Part shown: positions 6,172 to 14,547 of the stretch, piece by piece
How positions within the stretch are numbered: the stretch's first letter is position 1
Layout: each line of letters starts with the position of its first letter
Assembly (NCBI GenBank): GCA_050999155.1
Contig: JBPCPM010000144.1
Location: forward strand, 1-22,774
Origin: JBPCPM01 sp050999155
GTDB lineage: Bacteria; Actinomycetota; Thermoleophilia; Solirubrobacterales; 70-9
Length of the DNA: 22,774 bases
Direction of reading: 5' to 3'
Position numbers and translations under genes: made by a program
Notes under the pieces: model-generated
What the model was told of the DNA's origin: nothing
What the model saw: the letters and a program-made list of their open reading frames with translations, nothing else
Databases searched by the model: none

Positions 6172-6867
6172 GTGCGCGCGGTGAGCGGTCCAGGAAGCCC
6201 AGCGACCAGCGGCGGCGCGCCCGAGGAACCGGCCGCCGCCCCGGACGAGGAGCGCCTGCACCTGCCCGTAAGCCGCGTGCTCGGGGCGTCGCTCGGATCG
6301 GTCACCGTGGCGCTCGTCGGGTCTCGAGTCGGCATCGCGGGCACCCTGGCGGGCGCGGCCCTCGCCCCGGTGCTGATCATGGGAGGGGCCTATGTGTCGG
6401 AGCTCTCGGCCCGCCGCTCGCGCCCAGTCCGGCAGCGGCTTGCCCCGGGAGAGCAGCTCACCACGCGCCTGCGCGCTCGCAGCAGCGAAGCCTCCTCGGC
6501 CGCAGACGCCGGCCGACGCCCCTGGTGGCGGCGCACGACGCCCCGGGGCATCGCCCTGACCCTGGCTGCGGCTGCCGTGGCCTTCGCCATCGGTCTGGCA
6601 GCCATCACCCTTCTCGAGTCAGCCACCGGCCGCCCCATCTCCTCCATCGGCTCCGACAACCCCGACTCCGGGACGACGCTGCGCCCCGGCAGCTCGGAAG
6701 AGCCCGGGCAGCCCGGGGCTCCCACACCTGAGCCGTCGAAGACGCCCGAGCCTGACGCTCAACCAAAGGACGGGCCCGCACCGGCCGCTCCGAAGTCGGC
6801 TGAACCCGACAGCGATGAACCCGCTCCGGCGCCGCAGGACGACTCCGCAGAGCAGCCCTCTCCCTAG
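6172..6867 (+). CDS. Membrane protein with Pro/Glu-rich C-terminal tail
   Basis: 231 aa, function not recognised. After a low-complexity N-terminus, residues about 36-75 form a small-residue-rich hydrophobic stretch (Gly/Ala/Val with interspersed Gly) that may be membrane-inserted or amphipathic. An Arg-rich segment (81-125) is followed by a clear transmembrane helix at about 127-149. Residues 160-231 are Pro, Glu, Asp, Ser and Ala-rich and probably extracytoplasmic and disordered. GTG 6172 is used; GTG 6181 (MSGPGSPATS) is equally possible since neither has a visible ribosome site. It begins 16 bp after the sirtuin stop, so it is likely transcribed with it. It ends 9 bp before the convergent minus-strand gene. 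Confidence 0.75.
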   Translation: MRAVSGPGSPATSGGAPEEPAAAPDEERLHLPVSRVLGASLGSVTVALVGSRVGIAGTLAGAALAPVLIMGGAYVSELSARRSRPVRQRLAPGEQLTTRLRARSSEASSAADAGRRPWWRRTTPRGIALTLAAAAVAFAIGLAAITLLESATGRPISSIGSDNPDSGTTLRPGSSEEPGQPGAPTPEPSKTPEPDAQPKDGPAPAAPKSAEPDSDEPAPAPQDDSAEQPSP

Positions 6868-6876
6868 GGCCGGAGC

Positions 6877-7746
6877 TCAGAGTCCGAGCAGGCGGCGCCG
6901 GCGGAGGGCCCGCTCGCCCACCTCGAGAACCATGGTCACCTGCTCGGCCTGGTCGCCGGAGAGGTCCCCGCGGAGGGCCTGGTTGGCCGCATCGCCCACC
7001 GCCGCGCGAAATGCCGTGAGTTCACGCAGGTCGCGCGCCTGGTCCTCGTGCGCCCGCTCCTGCCCGGCGAGGTCGGCCAGGAGCGACTCGAGAGCCACCC
7101 GAAGCTGGAGGGCGGCCTCGCGGACCCGTCCCGCGTCGAGATCGGCGCGGCACCGCAGGACGAGGGTCTCGCATGGGTCAACCTCCTCGGCCCCCTTGAG
7201 AAAGGCGGCGAGCCGCTCCTGGGGGCGGAGGTCGTCGGTCGACGGGCGCTGACGGCGCTTCTGCGCCTGGCCCGCTTCCGTCCAGCGCCCATCGGCCACC
7301 TCGTCGCCCGTTCCGAACCCGAGGCGGATGGCTGTGGCCTGCTCCTCGACCACGTCGTGGACACGCGGGTCGGCCGCAGCGGCGCGTTGCCCGTGGAGCA
7401 GCCGGTTGAGGTGAGCCAAAGCGGTCGTGACCAGGGTGTCGCGCAGCTCGTCGCTGCGCTCGGCCCGGGCGATCCACTCCTGCGCCGCCTCGTCGCCGGC
7501 CAGGGGATCCGCGTCAACCACGGTGGCGCGGGTCAGCGGGATCTGCTCGGCCTCCGGGGGCCCGCTCCCCCGCCGTCGCCGGCGGAACCTCGACGGGGAG
7601 GCCACACCGTAGGTCTTGAGGACGAGGACCGTGGGGTGCTCGGTCCGCTCCTCGTCGCGGCTCGGGGTGCGCAGCAGGTAGCGGCCGTCCGGGGGACCGA
7701 GCCGGCCCGGGAACTCGAACTGCACGAAGGGGAAGCTGGAGGACAC
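6877..7746 (-). CDS. Conserved-looking hypothetical protein, 289 aa
   Basis: It begins MSSSFPFVQFEFPGRLGPPD from GTG 7746. I do not recognise a named domain. The N-terminal third (1-75) looks beta-rich (GRYLLRT, TVLVLKTYGV) and contains an Arg-run FRRRRRG. The rest is predicted mostly helical, with a long Ala/Leu/Arg-rich helical region (about 190-289) and no signal peptide or membrane helix. It starts 27 bp after the stop of the cell-wall enzyme gene, so both are probably one transcription unit. High third-position GC supports coding. No Shine-Dalgarno is evident, and the start could be a little further in. Confidence 0.75.
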   Translation of the reverse strand: MSSSFPFVQFEFPGRLGPPDGRYLLRTPSRDEERTEHPTVLVLKTYGVASPSRFRRRRRGSGPPEAEQIPLTRATVVDADPLAGDEAAQEWIARAERSDELRDTLVTTALAHLNRLLHGQRAAAADPRVHDVVEEQATAIRLGFGTGDEVADGRWTEAGQAQKRRQRPSTDDLRPQERLAAFLKGAEEVDPCETLVLRCRADLDAGRVREAALQLRVALESLLADLAGQERAHEDQARDLRELTAFRAAVGDAANQALRGDLSGDQAEQVTMVLEVGERALRRRRLLGL

Positions 7747-7773
7747 CGACGAGCGCGGCGCGGCGCCAGTGGC

Positions 7774-10326
7774 CTAGCGGCGCGAGCGCTTCTTGGCGGG
7801 AATCGCGGCCCTCGAGGGCTTCTTGCGGACCGTCGGGTTGTCGATCTCGTACAGGCGACCGATCAGGCGCTTCCACTGCTTCGGCTTGAGGATCTGCGCG
7901 ACCTGCTTGCCCTTGCCGGTCCGGAAGGCCGGGCGGTAGCCGACGTGCACGTGATCGGCGTGGTCGGCCATGGCGAAGCTGGGTCCGCCGAAGTCATAGA
8001 GGGAGATGAGCTCGTCCGGTCGGAGGTTGCCCTGGAGCTTCATGACGTCCTTGACCAGGGCCTCGACAGCGGAGCCACGCTTCTGGTTGCCCAGGACCGA
8101 GCGGCCGTTGATCGTGGCGATGTCGAAGGCGCCTCCGAAGGAGTGGTTGGACACGTTGCCGGAGGTCGTGATGCTGTTATCACGTCCGCAGCGCATCGAG
8201 GTGATGCCGAGGCGGTAGCCGCGAGCCCCGAGGTAGGCCATGTTGGCCAGCGCCCGGCGGTCCATGCGGCCGCTCTTGACGTCGTCGCGGCCACAGGCGT
8301 ACATCGAGATGTTCGGGTCGGCGAGCACCCGCTGCTGCAGGCTTGACTTGCTCATCAGCAGGATCTGACCGATCGAAGCGTTTTTCTCGTCGCCGATGAA
8401 GGGGTTCTCTCCGGCGGCGCGGTAGATGGCCGTCGACTCGAGAAGCTTCCAGCCGTCGAGGATCGGCTTCGGGTCGATCTCCGGGGCATCGTCGCCGGTC
8501 GGCTTGACCGCGAAGGTCATGTGCGGGGCCTTGTCGTCGGAGGTCTTGCCGATCCGACCCAGGACGGTGCCGGCCGGGACCTTGGCGCCCTTGCGCAGCC
8601 GCTTGAGGTCCATGGTCGTGCGGTCGAACTTGAAAGCCTTCGTGAAGTAGGCCGAGAAGGTCGCGTAGCCCGGGAGCTTGGCCGCCAGGAGGGCGTCGAG
8701 CTGACCGGTGACCTCGGCCATCTCGGCGTTGCGCGGACGCTCGGGGTAGGCGAAGAGCCGGTCGCGGGAGTCCTCGCTGTTGGCGCCGGTGTCGGCCTCG
8801 GCGCTGGAGGCGGCGCGGCGGGCGACGCGGGCCGCGGTGCGGCTGGCGCGACCGCTGGAGACCGTGGTGCCCTTGGCTCCACCGATCTGTCCCTTGGCGG
8901 ACTTGCCCGAGGCGGGGCCGTCTGGTGCATCGTCCTTGCGCGGCTTGACGAGCTTGAAGTCGTCGGCGCTGAGCTTGCGCTCCTTCGGGACGGCGTAGGC
9001 CTTGGCAAGGCGACCCAGGCCGGAGTAGGTGTAGACGTTGCCGTAGACGTCGCGGAGCTTGACGTAGCGGCCGAGCTTGCTGGACGTCCCGGCCTTGAGG
9101 ATGACCCCGTCGTTGACGGCAACCACCGGGGCTCCGCGACGGGCGAAGATGGCGATGTCGCTCCGACCCTCGTTGGCGTCGACGATGTCGGCGCGGTTGC
9201 CCGCCTTGCCGCGCGAGCGCGGCTTGGCGCGGCGCTTGGCGTCCTTGGCGTCGATCTCGTTGGCGTACTTGGCCTTGGCGGCGACCGGGAACCGGCCCTG
9301 GGTCAGACCCGTGAGCGAGCCGACGAAATCACCGGGCAGGCGGCCGATCACCCGGGCCCGGAGCAGGACCGAGTCCACGTACCAGTCGGCGTGGTTGTAG
9401 GCGAAGATCGCCTTGCGCAGGTCCTTGTGACCACCGGCGGCCCGGAGGTAGCGGGCCGCGGCGAAGATCGCGTCGACCGGGTTGTAGGGATCCTTCTGGC
9501 CGTCCTCGTTGGCGTCGACCCCGTAGGCCTTCCAAGTCGCGGGCATGAACTGCATCCAGCCCTGGGCGCCGGCGTAGGAGACGTTGAGGTTGCGGCCGTA
9601 GTCGGTCTCGATCTCGTTGATGGCCGCGAGGACCTCCCAGCGGATGCCGTACTGGATGCCGGCGGCCTGATAGATCGAGAGCAGGAACGGCGGGATCCGG
9701 AAGCGGTCGATCATGAAGTTGGGAACACCGATGGGCGCGGGGCCCGGGGAGGTGATGCTGACCGAGGGGTTGGCCTTGGTGGGGGCGCCATCGCGGCGGC
9801 GCGGCGCGTTGCGGTCGGCCGGCTGGGACTTGGACTTGGTCCTCTTGCCGCCAGTCCGCTCGCCGGCCTCACCTGAAGCCTCATCCTCAGCTTCAGACTT
9901 CGACTTCTTCTTTCTCTTCGTCTTCTTGTCCTCGCCGACCTCCTGGCTCCCGCCCTCGTCCTCGTCGAGGTCCTCGTCGGTCGCGGACGTGTCCTCGGTG
10001 GTCTTCGCACCGTCGGGGCCGTCGGCCTCGTCGGTATCGGCGGCGCTCTCGCAGCCGAGATCCGAGCGGACACCGTTGACCTTGAAGTCGGCCTTGCCGT
10101 CGCCATCGTTGTCGAGCCCGTCGGAGCAGACGGTGATCGACCCGGGCGTGGTCGTGGTCGGGATATTCATCCCGTCCGGAAGGTCGACGTCAATGCCGGC
10201 GGTGCCTTGGCCCACGATTGTCCTCGGGCCCTTCACGACCTCCGCCATGGCAGGCAGGGATCCCACGACGAGCGCCGCGGCCAGCAAGGCCAGCGAGACG
10301 ACCAGCGCTGCGCGCTTTCCCTTCAT
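7774..10326 (-). CDS. Secreted multidomain cell-wall enzyme: MltB-like transglycosylase, LytM-like segments, M15-like peptidase
   Basis: 850 aa from ATG 10326, with a Sec signal peptide (1-28, ending PAMA). Residues 66-81 carry a calcium-loop-like repeat (CSDGLDNDGDGKAD). Residues 95-180 form an acidic then Lys-rich linker. Residues 203-335 are a lytic transglycosylase domain of MltB type, with catalytic E240 in NEIETDYGRN and AGAQGWMQFMPATW. Residues 386-445 (APVVAVNDGVILKAG, GRYVKLRDVYGNVYTYSGL) and 580-607 (LGRIGKTSDDKAPHMTFAV) match the two halves of an M23/LytM fold split by a 130-residue insert; the first zinc His appears lost, so this domain is probably non-catalytic. Residues 690-800 look like an M15 D,D-/L,D-peptidase: SNHSFGGAFD (H728, D735) and DHADHVHVGY (H792, H794). 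It likely cuts glycan strands and stem peptides outside the membrane. Confidence 0.87.
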   Translation of the reverse strand: MKGKRAALVVSLALLAAALVVGSLPAMAEVVKGPRTIVGQGTAGIDVDLPDGMNIPTTTTPGSITVCSDGLDNDGDGKADFKVNGVRSDLGCESAADTDEADGPDGAKTTEDTSATDEDLDEDEGGSQEVGEDKKTKRKKKSKSEAEDEASGEAGERTGGKRTKSKSQPADRNAPRRRDGAPTKANPSVSITSPGPAPIGVPNFMIDRFRIPPFLLSIYQAAGIQYGIRWEVLAAINEIETDYGRNLNVSYAGAQGWMQFMPATWKAYGVDANEDGQKDPYNPVDAIFAAARYLRAAGGHKDLRKAIFAYNHADWYVDSVLLRARVIGRLPGDFVGSLTGLTQGRFPVAAKAKYANEIDAKDAKRRAKPRSRGKAGNRADIVDANEGRSDIAIFARRGAPVVAVNDGVILKAGTSSKLGRYVKLRDVYGNVYTYSGLGRLAKAYAVPKERKLSADDFKLVKPRKDDAPDGPASGKSAKGQIGGAKGTTVSSGRASRTAARVARRAASSAEADTGANSEDSRDRLFAYPERPRNAEMAEVTGQLDALLAAKLPGYATFSAYFTKAFKFDRTTMDLKRLRKGAKVPAGTVLGRIGKTSDDKAPHMTFAVKPTGDDAPEIDPKPILDGWKLLESTAIYRAAGENPFIGDEKNASIGQILLMSKSSLQQRVLADPNISMYACGRDDVKSGRMDRRALANMAYLGARGYRLGITSMRCGRDNSITTSGNVSNHSFGGAFDIATINGRSVLGNQKRGSAVEALVKDVMKLQGNLRPDELISLYDFGGPSFAMADHADHVHVGYRPAFRTGKGKQVAQILKPKQWKRLIGRLYEIDNPTVRKKPSRAAIPAKKRSRR

Positions 10327-10411
10327 CGGTTGAGATGCCCGTTCATGAGTGGTGTGTGGGTCCGGCGACCGTCAGCTGTCCGGGGCGCGCCAAGGTTCTG
10401 GGGCAAGCGAC

Positions 10412-10428
10412 GGGGGAACGCTACCCCC
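10412..10428. repeat. Short G5/C5 hairpin
   Basis: GGGGG (10412-10416) and CCCCC (10424-10428) flank the loop AACGCTA. It lies 86-102 nt upstream of the cell-wall enzyme start and directly beside the 10429-10457 inverted repeat, so both could be parts of one leader structure on the minus-strand transcript. Confidence 0.4.
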
Positions 10429-10457
10429 TCGGTTGTGTCAGTGCAACGGACAACCGA
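10429..10457. repeat. 8-bp inverted repeat TCGGTTGT/ACAACCGA
   Basis: TCGGTTGT (10429-10436) and ACAACCGA (10450-10457) are perfect inverted copies separated by 13 bp. The spacer contains GTGCAAC (10441-10447), itself an inverted copy of GTTGCAC (10483-10489) in the 16-bp element. This may be an operator or an RNA hairpin in the leader of the cell-wall enzyme gene. Confidence 0.45.
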
Positions 10458-10480
10458 CCTGCCCGCCGGGCCTGGGATGG

Positions 10481-10496
10481 CGGTTGCACCTTCCGG
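10481..10496. repeat. 16-bp intergenic element, copy 2
   Basis: Identical to 2561-2576, with matching GGGAT five bases earlier (21 of 23 positions over the extended element). It is 155-170 nt upstream of the cell-wall enzyme start on the minus strand. Confidence 0.5.
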
Positions 10497-10731
10497 GGCC
10501 GCGGAGCAGGCCACAGACCCCGGGAACGGGCTCGGTGACAGGGCTGGAGTCGAGATCGTGGCTACGGACACGCTGAATCCTTCAATCGGCGCTTCGGGCG
10601 CGGGACTTGACCGCTGGACCGCCCCCGGTGGCACCCGTGGGGATCCTGGCCGCCGATGGAGGGACCTTGGGTTATAGCGGGCCTGGCGGGTGGTGCGGCG
10701 CACCTGGCTGGCCGGAAGGGGGGCACGAGGC

Positions 10732-10743
10732 CTATATATATAG
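10732..10743. promoter_or_regulatory. CTATATATATAG palindrome in GC-rich DNA
   Basis: A perfect 12-bp AT palindrome, the most AT-rich spot in the window. It could act as an easily melted -10 region in either direction; on the minus strand it would give the cell-wall enzyme a leader of about 400 nt. Confidence 0.3.
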
Positions 10744-10811
10744 AGGCGCTGCGTGGTGCGGCCGCGAATTGGCCGAATCGTCACGGTCGGCGGGCGCCGC
10801 TGCTCATCCTC

Positions 10812-10817
10812 TAGTCT
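10812..10817 (+). promoter_or_regulatory. -10 hexamer TAGTCT
   Basis: TAGTCT lies 7 nt before ATG 10825, predicting a leaderless transcript. No Shine-Dalgarno and no clear -35. Confidence 0.45.
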
Positions 10818-10824
10818 GGCGTTC

Positions 10825-11295
10825 ATGGCAACCGGCGGCCCCGAATTCCCCGACGATCCCGGCTTTCGCGACCGGATCTCCCAGCGAGGCGAGGAAGCGG
10901 TGGGCCAGTTCGTCCAGGCCATGCTCGAGAACCCGGCCATGAGCCAAGCCCTGCAGACGGCGTTCGGCGCCCGCGAGCGCGCCTCCCAGGCCCAGCAGTC
11001 GGCCCTCGGCGCCCTGAACCTGCCCACGGCCGGCGATCTCGAGCGCCTGACCCGTCGTCTGCGTTCGCTGTCGCACCGGCTGGAAGCCATCGAAGACGGG
11101 ATCGACCGCCTCGAGCAGCGGCTGGTCGAGATTCCGGCCCGCGCCGAGGCCGCCCGGGGCGACGCCACCCCGCCACCGGGCGTGGAATCCACCCTCGAGG
11201 AGATGGCCCGCGACATCGCGGCGCTGCGCAAGCGCCTGGGCGACACGCAGGACCACCCGCGCGATCAGGCCTCGCTGGACGTCACCCCGGACTGA
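10825..11295 (+). CDS. Coiled-coil protein, phasin-like (156 aa)
   Basis: No named function is certain. Residues 12-64 are helical and Gln/Ala-rich. Residues 66-101 (NLPTAGDLERLTRRLRSLSH and following Leu/Arg heptads) form a coiled coil. This LPxA-GD-L-x-x-L pattern occurs in proteins annotated as polyhydroxyalkanoate granule-associated (phasin/PhaF-like), and a similar segment is found in the 132-aa protein at 12080. Residues 105-140 hold a second helix. No signal peptide or membrane segment. The last 31 bp overlap the 3' end of the convergent nucleoside phosphorylase gene. The start is supported by the -10 hexamer placement. A granule role is inference from composition only. Confidence 0.78.
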   Translation: MATGGPEFPDDPGFRDRISQRGEEAVGQFVQAMLENPAMSQALQTAFGARERASQAQQSALGALNLPTAGDLERLTRRLRSLSHRLEAIEDGIDRLEQRLVEIPARAEAARGDATPPPGVESTLEEMARDIAALRKRLGDTQDHPRDQASLDVTPD

Positions 11296-11975
11296 TCGTC
11301 ACGCAGGGCGGCCAGGGCCGCGTCGCCCATCGCCTTGGCTCGTCGCTCGAGCTCCTCGGCATCGATGCGTTGCCGCTCGGCCACGAGGTCGGAGACAACC
11401 AGCACACACCCGGTCCGCACGCCCCGCTCCCGCCCGAGGGTGAACAGGGCCGCGGCCTCCATCTCGACCGCCCGTGCGCCCTCGGATCGCCACCCCCGCT
11501 CACGCTCAGGGTCCGGGTCGTAGAAGAGGTCGGTGCTCACGATGCGCGTGCCGGACGATCGGGCACCGCGCGCAAGCGCGGCGCCGAGCCCGGCATCGCC
11601 CGTGCGCACCCGCTCCCCGCCGAGAGCGGCGCTCGTCCCGTCCACGGCCAACGCCTCGGTGGCGACGATCACCTCACCGAGCCCGAACTCGGGATCGAGG
11701 GCGCCACAGGTCCCGACGCGGATGGCCCGCTCGATGCCGAGATCGGCCAGCTCGGCGAACACGATGGCCGCGCTCGGGCTGCCCATGCCCGTGGCCTGGA
11801 TCGTCAGCTGCTCGCCTTCGGGCGTACGTCCCGTGTAGCCCCACAACCCCCGGTTGTGGTTGAACATCCGCGGCGCCTCGAGCAGATGCTGTGCGAGCAT
11901 CAGCGCCCGTCCGGGATCGCCCGGCAGCAGGACGTCGGGGGCGAGCTCGGCCGTGGGATGCACGTGGATGGGCAT
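11265..11975 (-). CDS. deoD: Purine nucleoside phosphorylase, DeoD type
   Basis: 236 aa. It would cleave purine (deoxy)nucleosides with phosphate to free base and (deoxy)ribose-1-phosphate in cytoplasmic salvage. Family signatures in order are MPIHVHPTAE, phosphate-binding LLPGDPGRA (17-24), NRGLWGYTG, GMGSPSAAIVFAEL (63-76), RVGTCGAL (86-93), VEMEAAALF (170-178; ribose-binding E173) and VVSDLVAE with catalytic Asp D196. The layout matches hexameric bacterial DeoD; E. coli DeoD is about 239 aa. ATG 11975 is chosen because the conserved N-terminus starts there. A uridine phosphorylase identity is less likely because of the MPIH start and the SD motif, but base specificity cannot be settled from sequence. 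Confidence 0.9.
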   Translation of the reverse strand: MPIHVHPTAELAPDVLLPGDPGRALMLAQHLLEAPRMFNHNRGLWGYTGRTPEGEQLTIQATGMGSPSAAIVFAELADLGIERAIRVGTCGALDPEFGLGEVIVATEALAVDGTSAALGGERVRTGDAGLGAALARGARSSGTRIVSTDLFYDPDPERERGWRSEGARAVEMEAAALFTLGRERGVRTGCVLVVSDLVAERQRIDAEELERRAKAMGDAALAALRDDQSGVTSSEA

Positions 11976-11986
11976 GACGGCGCGGC

Positions 11987-11992
11987 ACGATA
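11987..11992 (-). promoter_or_regulatory. -10 hexamer TATCGT of the phosphorylase gene
   Basis: On the minus strand TATCGT lies 11 nt before ATG 11975, giving a leader of only a few nt. The same intergenic space (11976-12079) carries the divergent promoter for the gene at 12080. Confidence 0.35.
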
Positions 11993-12040
11993 GGCCATCG
12001 GACCAGAGCCCCGGCAGCGCACGCAGGCCACCCGGGAGGG

Positions 12041-12070
12041 TTGTCGGCGCCCCGGGACACCCTCTAAGCT
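12041..12070 (+). promoter_or_regulatory. Promoter TTGTCG-N18-TAAGCT
   Basis: The -35 hexamer TTGTCG (12041-12046) and -10 hexamer TAAGCT (12065-12070) are 18 bp apart, and GTG 12080 follows after 9 nt. The same -35 hexamer and spacing occur before the DUF445 gene at 16260-16289. Confidence 0.55.
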
Positions 12071-12079
12071 GGTGAGACC

Positions 12080-12478
12080 GTGAGCGAGGTTCCCCAAGAA
12101 GGCGAGGTCGGCGGCCTCCCAGACCGCCTGCGGACAGCGGTGGAACGGACGTTCGCGGCAACCACCGGAGAGACCCGCAAGCGCGCGGACGATCTGCTCG
12201 ACGAGGCGTCGCGCCGCGGCCAGGATGCCCGGCACAAGGTGGCCCGCCGCGGTCAGGAGGCCCGAGAGGCCTCTGCCGGGATCACCCAGCGCGTCGTCGA
12301 CGGCGTCGTCGACGCGGTCCAGGATCTGCCGCTGGCGTCGGGCGACGACGTCCGTCAGCTGCGTTCGGAGCTCTCGACCCTCCAAGACCGCGTCACCGAG
12401 CTCGAGCGGCGGCTCCACGGGGCAGCCGCCGGCCGCACCCCGGAACCTGAACCTCAAGGTCAACCTGAAGGTAGCTAA
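12080..12478 (+). CDS. Coiled-coil protein, phasin-like (132 aa)
   Basis: GTG 12080. It is helical, soluble and highly charged. Residues 44-64 contain a near-duplicate ASRRGQDAR/VARRGQEAR. Residues 82-112 (DLPLASGDDVRQLRSELSTL and the RVTELERRL heptad) are a coiled coil that aligns with residues 66-100 of the protein at 10825. Such short amphipathic-helix plus coiled-coil proteins include phasins and granule-associated proteins; no granule-specific motif is visible, so this is only a structural guess. The stop TAA is 3 bp before the SDR gene, so it probably heads an operon with the SDR and acyltransferase genes. Confidence 0.78.
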   Translation: MSEVPQEGEVGGLPDRLRTAVERTFAATTGETRKRADDLLDEASRRGQDARHKVARRGQEAREASAGITQRVVDGVVDAVQDLPLASGDDVRQLRSELSTLQDRVTELERRLHGAAAGRTPEPEPQGQPEGS

Positions 12479-12481
12479 CGC

Positions 12482-13488
12482 GTGCCCCGCCGGATCCTGA
12501 TCACGGGGATCGGGAGCCACTGGGGTACGGCACTCGCCCAGCGCCTCGAAGCCGATCGGGCGGTGGAGGCGATCGTCGGCGTCGACAGCCGCCCGCCCCG
12601 CGCGCAGCTCACCCGCACCGAGTTCCACGAAGCGGACCTGCGAGGGCCCGAGCTCGCAAAGATCATGCCCGGCTCGCGGGCCGACACGGCCGTCCATTGC
12701 GGCATCGCGTGGTTCGGAGACCGCCACCGGCCGGCCGGCTCGCTGCACGAGATCAATGTCCTGGGCACGCTCCAGCTGCTCGCCGCGTGCGACCGGACCC
12801 CGACGCTGCGCTCGCTCGTCGTCCGCGGCTCGGCCGCGATCTACGGCGCCGAGCCGGCCGTCCCCGCCTTCCTCACGGAGGAGATGGCGGGCCGGTTTCC
12901 CCTCCGGACGCGGTTTCAGCGCGACATCGGCGAGCTGGAGGCGATGATCGACACCTACGCCCGCCGCAACTCCCACCTGACGTGCTGCGTGTTGCGCTAC
13001 CAGCCCGAGATCGGACCCGGCCTGCAGAGCCCGGTTTCGCGGTATCTCGAGCTCCCCGTCATCCCGACCCAGCTCGGCTTCGACCCCCGCCTGCAGCTCG
13101 TCCACGTCGATGACGCCACCGACGCGCTGCTCGCTGCGGTGCGCCACCCGATCCCCGGCCCGGTCAACGTCGCGCCGGAGGGAATGATCTCCCTGACCCG
13201 CATCACCCGCCTGGCGGGTCGGCCCACCTTGCCCGTCCCCCACCCGCTGGCCTCGCGCGCGTTCGCCCGCCTGTCGGGCCAGCTGGGCGTCGCCGATCGC
13301 TACGAGGACGCGGTCCGCCTGCTGCGGTACGGGCGCTGCCTGGACACCACGCGCCTGCGCACGGAGCTCGGCTTCACGTGTTCGCGGGACGCCGAGGCCG
13401 CGGTGCGAGACCACGTCGAGCACCGCGGGGGGCGGAGCCTCGTGTCCATGCCCACCGTCGGCGACGCCCTGGCCCGGGTGGTCGGCTC

Positions 13489-13492
<4 letters not shown>
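12482..13492 (+). CDS. SDR-family NAD(P)-binding protein, epimerase-like, lacking the YxxxK pair
   Basis: 336 aa from GTG 12482. The N-terminus ILITGIGSHWGTAL is an extended-SDR nucleotide-binding loop, followed by VGVDSRPP at the end of strand 2, HEADLRGP, and INVLGTLQLL with GSAAIYGAEP. At the position of the catalytic Tyr and Lys the sequence reads F145-Q-R-D-I149, so both residues are missing and classical epimerase or reductase chemistry is doubtful. Substitution at this site is, as I recall, also seen in GalE2-like proteins of mycobacteria, which sit next to an acyltransferase gene; the same neighbour occurs here. The gene is 3 bp after the coiled-coil gene, and its TGA overlaps the acyltransferase GTG by 3 nt (GTGA). 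A regulatory or partner role for the acyltransferase is inference. Confidence 0.85.
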
Positions 13493-14463
<971 letters not shown>

Positions 14464-14473
14464 GCACGGCGGT

Positions 14474-14487
14474 CGCCCCGCGGGGCG
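14474..14487. terminator. Palindrome CGCCCCGCGGGGCG after the acyltransferase gene
   Basis: A perfect 14-bp GC palindrome 11 bp after the acyltransferase stop, with no T-tract. It is a plausible weak U-less terminator before the amidase gene. Confidence 0.35.
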
Positions 14488-14547
14488 GGCTCGTGCAATC
14501 GCGGCCCAAGCCGCATCGAATCGCCGCCGGATGTGTCTTGGGCGGTG

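Larger units (their letters stand above)
10327..10824. other. Long intergenic region with inverted repeats, no gene
   Basis: This 498-bp region lies between divergent genes. Frames in it lack coding character. It holds a GGGGG/CCCCC hairpin (10412-10428), an 8-bp inverted repeat (10429-10457), a second copy of the 16-bp element (10481-10496) and a 12-bp AT palindrome (10732-10743). It probably contains the promoter and a long leader for the cell-wall enzyme gene on the minus strand. I could not match it to a known riboswitch. Confidence 0.6.

Noticed and set aside
8521..9876. Plus-strand 451-aa frame rich in Gly/Val/Asp
   Set aside because: Antisense to the transglycosylase/M15 gene and low-complexity.
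10369..10377. CCGTCAGCT, resembling the 3' part of the ydaO (cyclic di-AMP) riboswitch
   Set aside because: It is on the plus strand, away from the cell-wall gene direction, and the other conserved ydaO segments (such as GGGGUGAAUC) are missing or in the wrong order.
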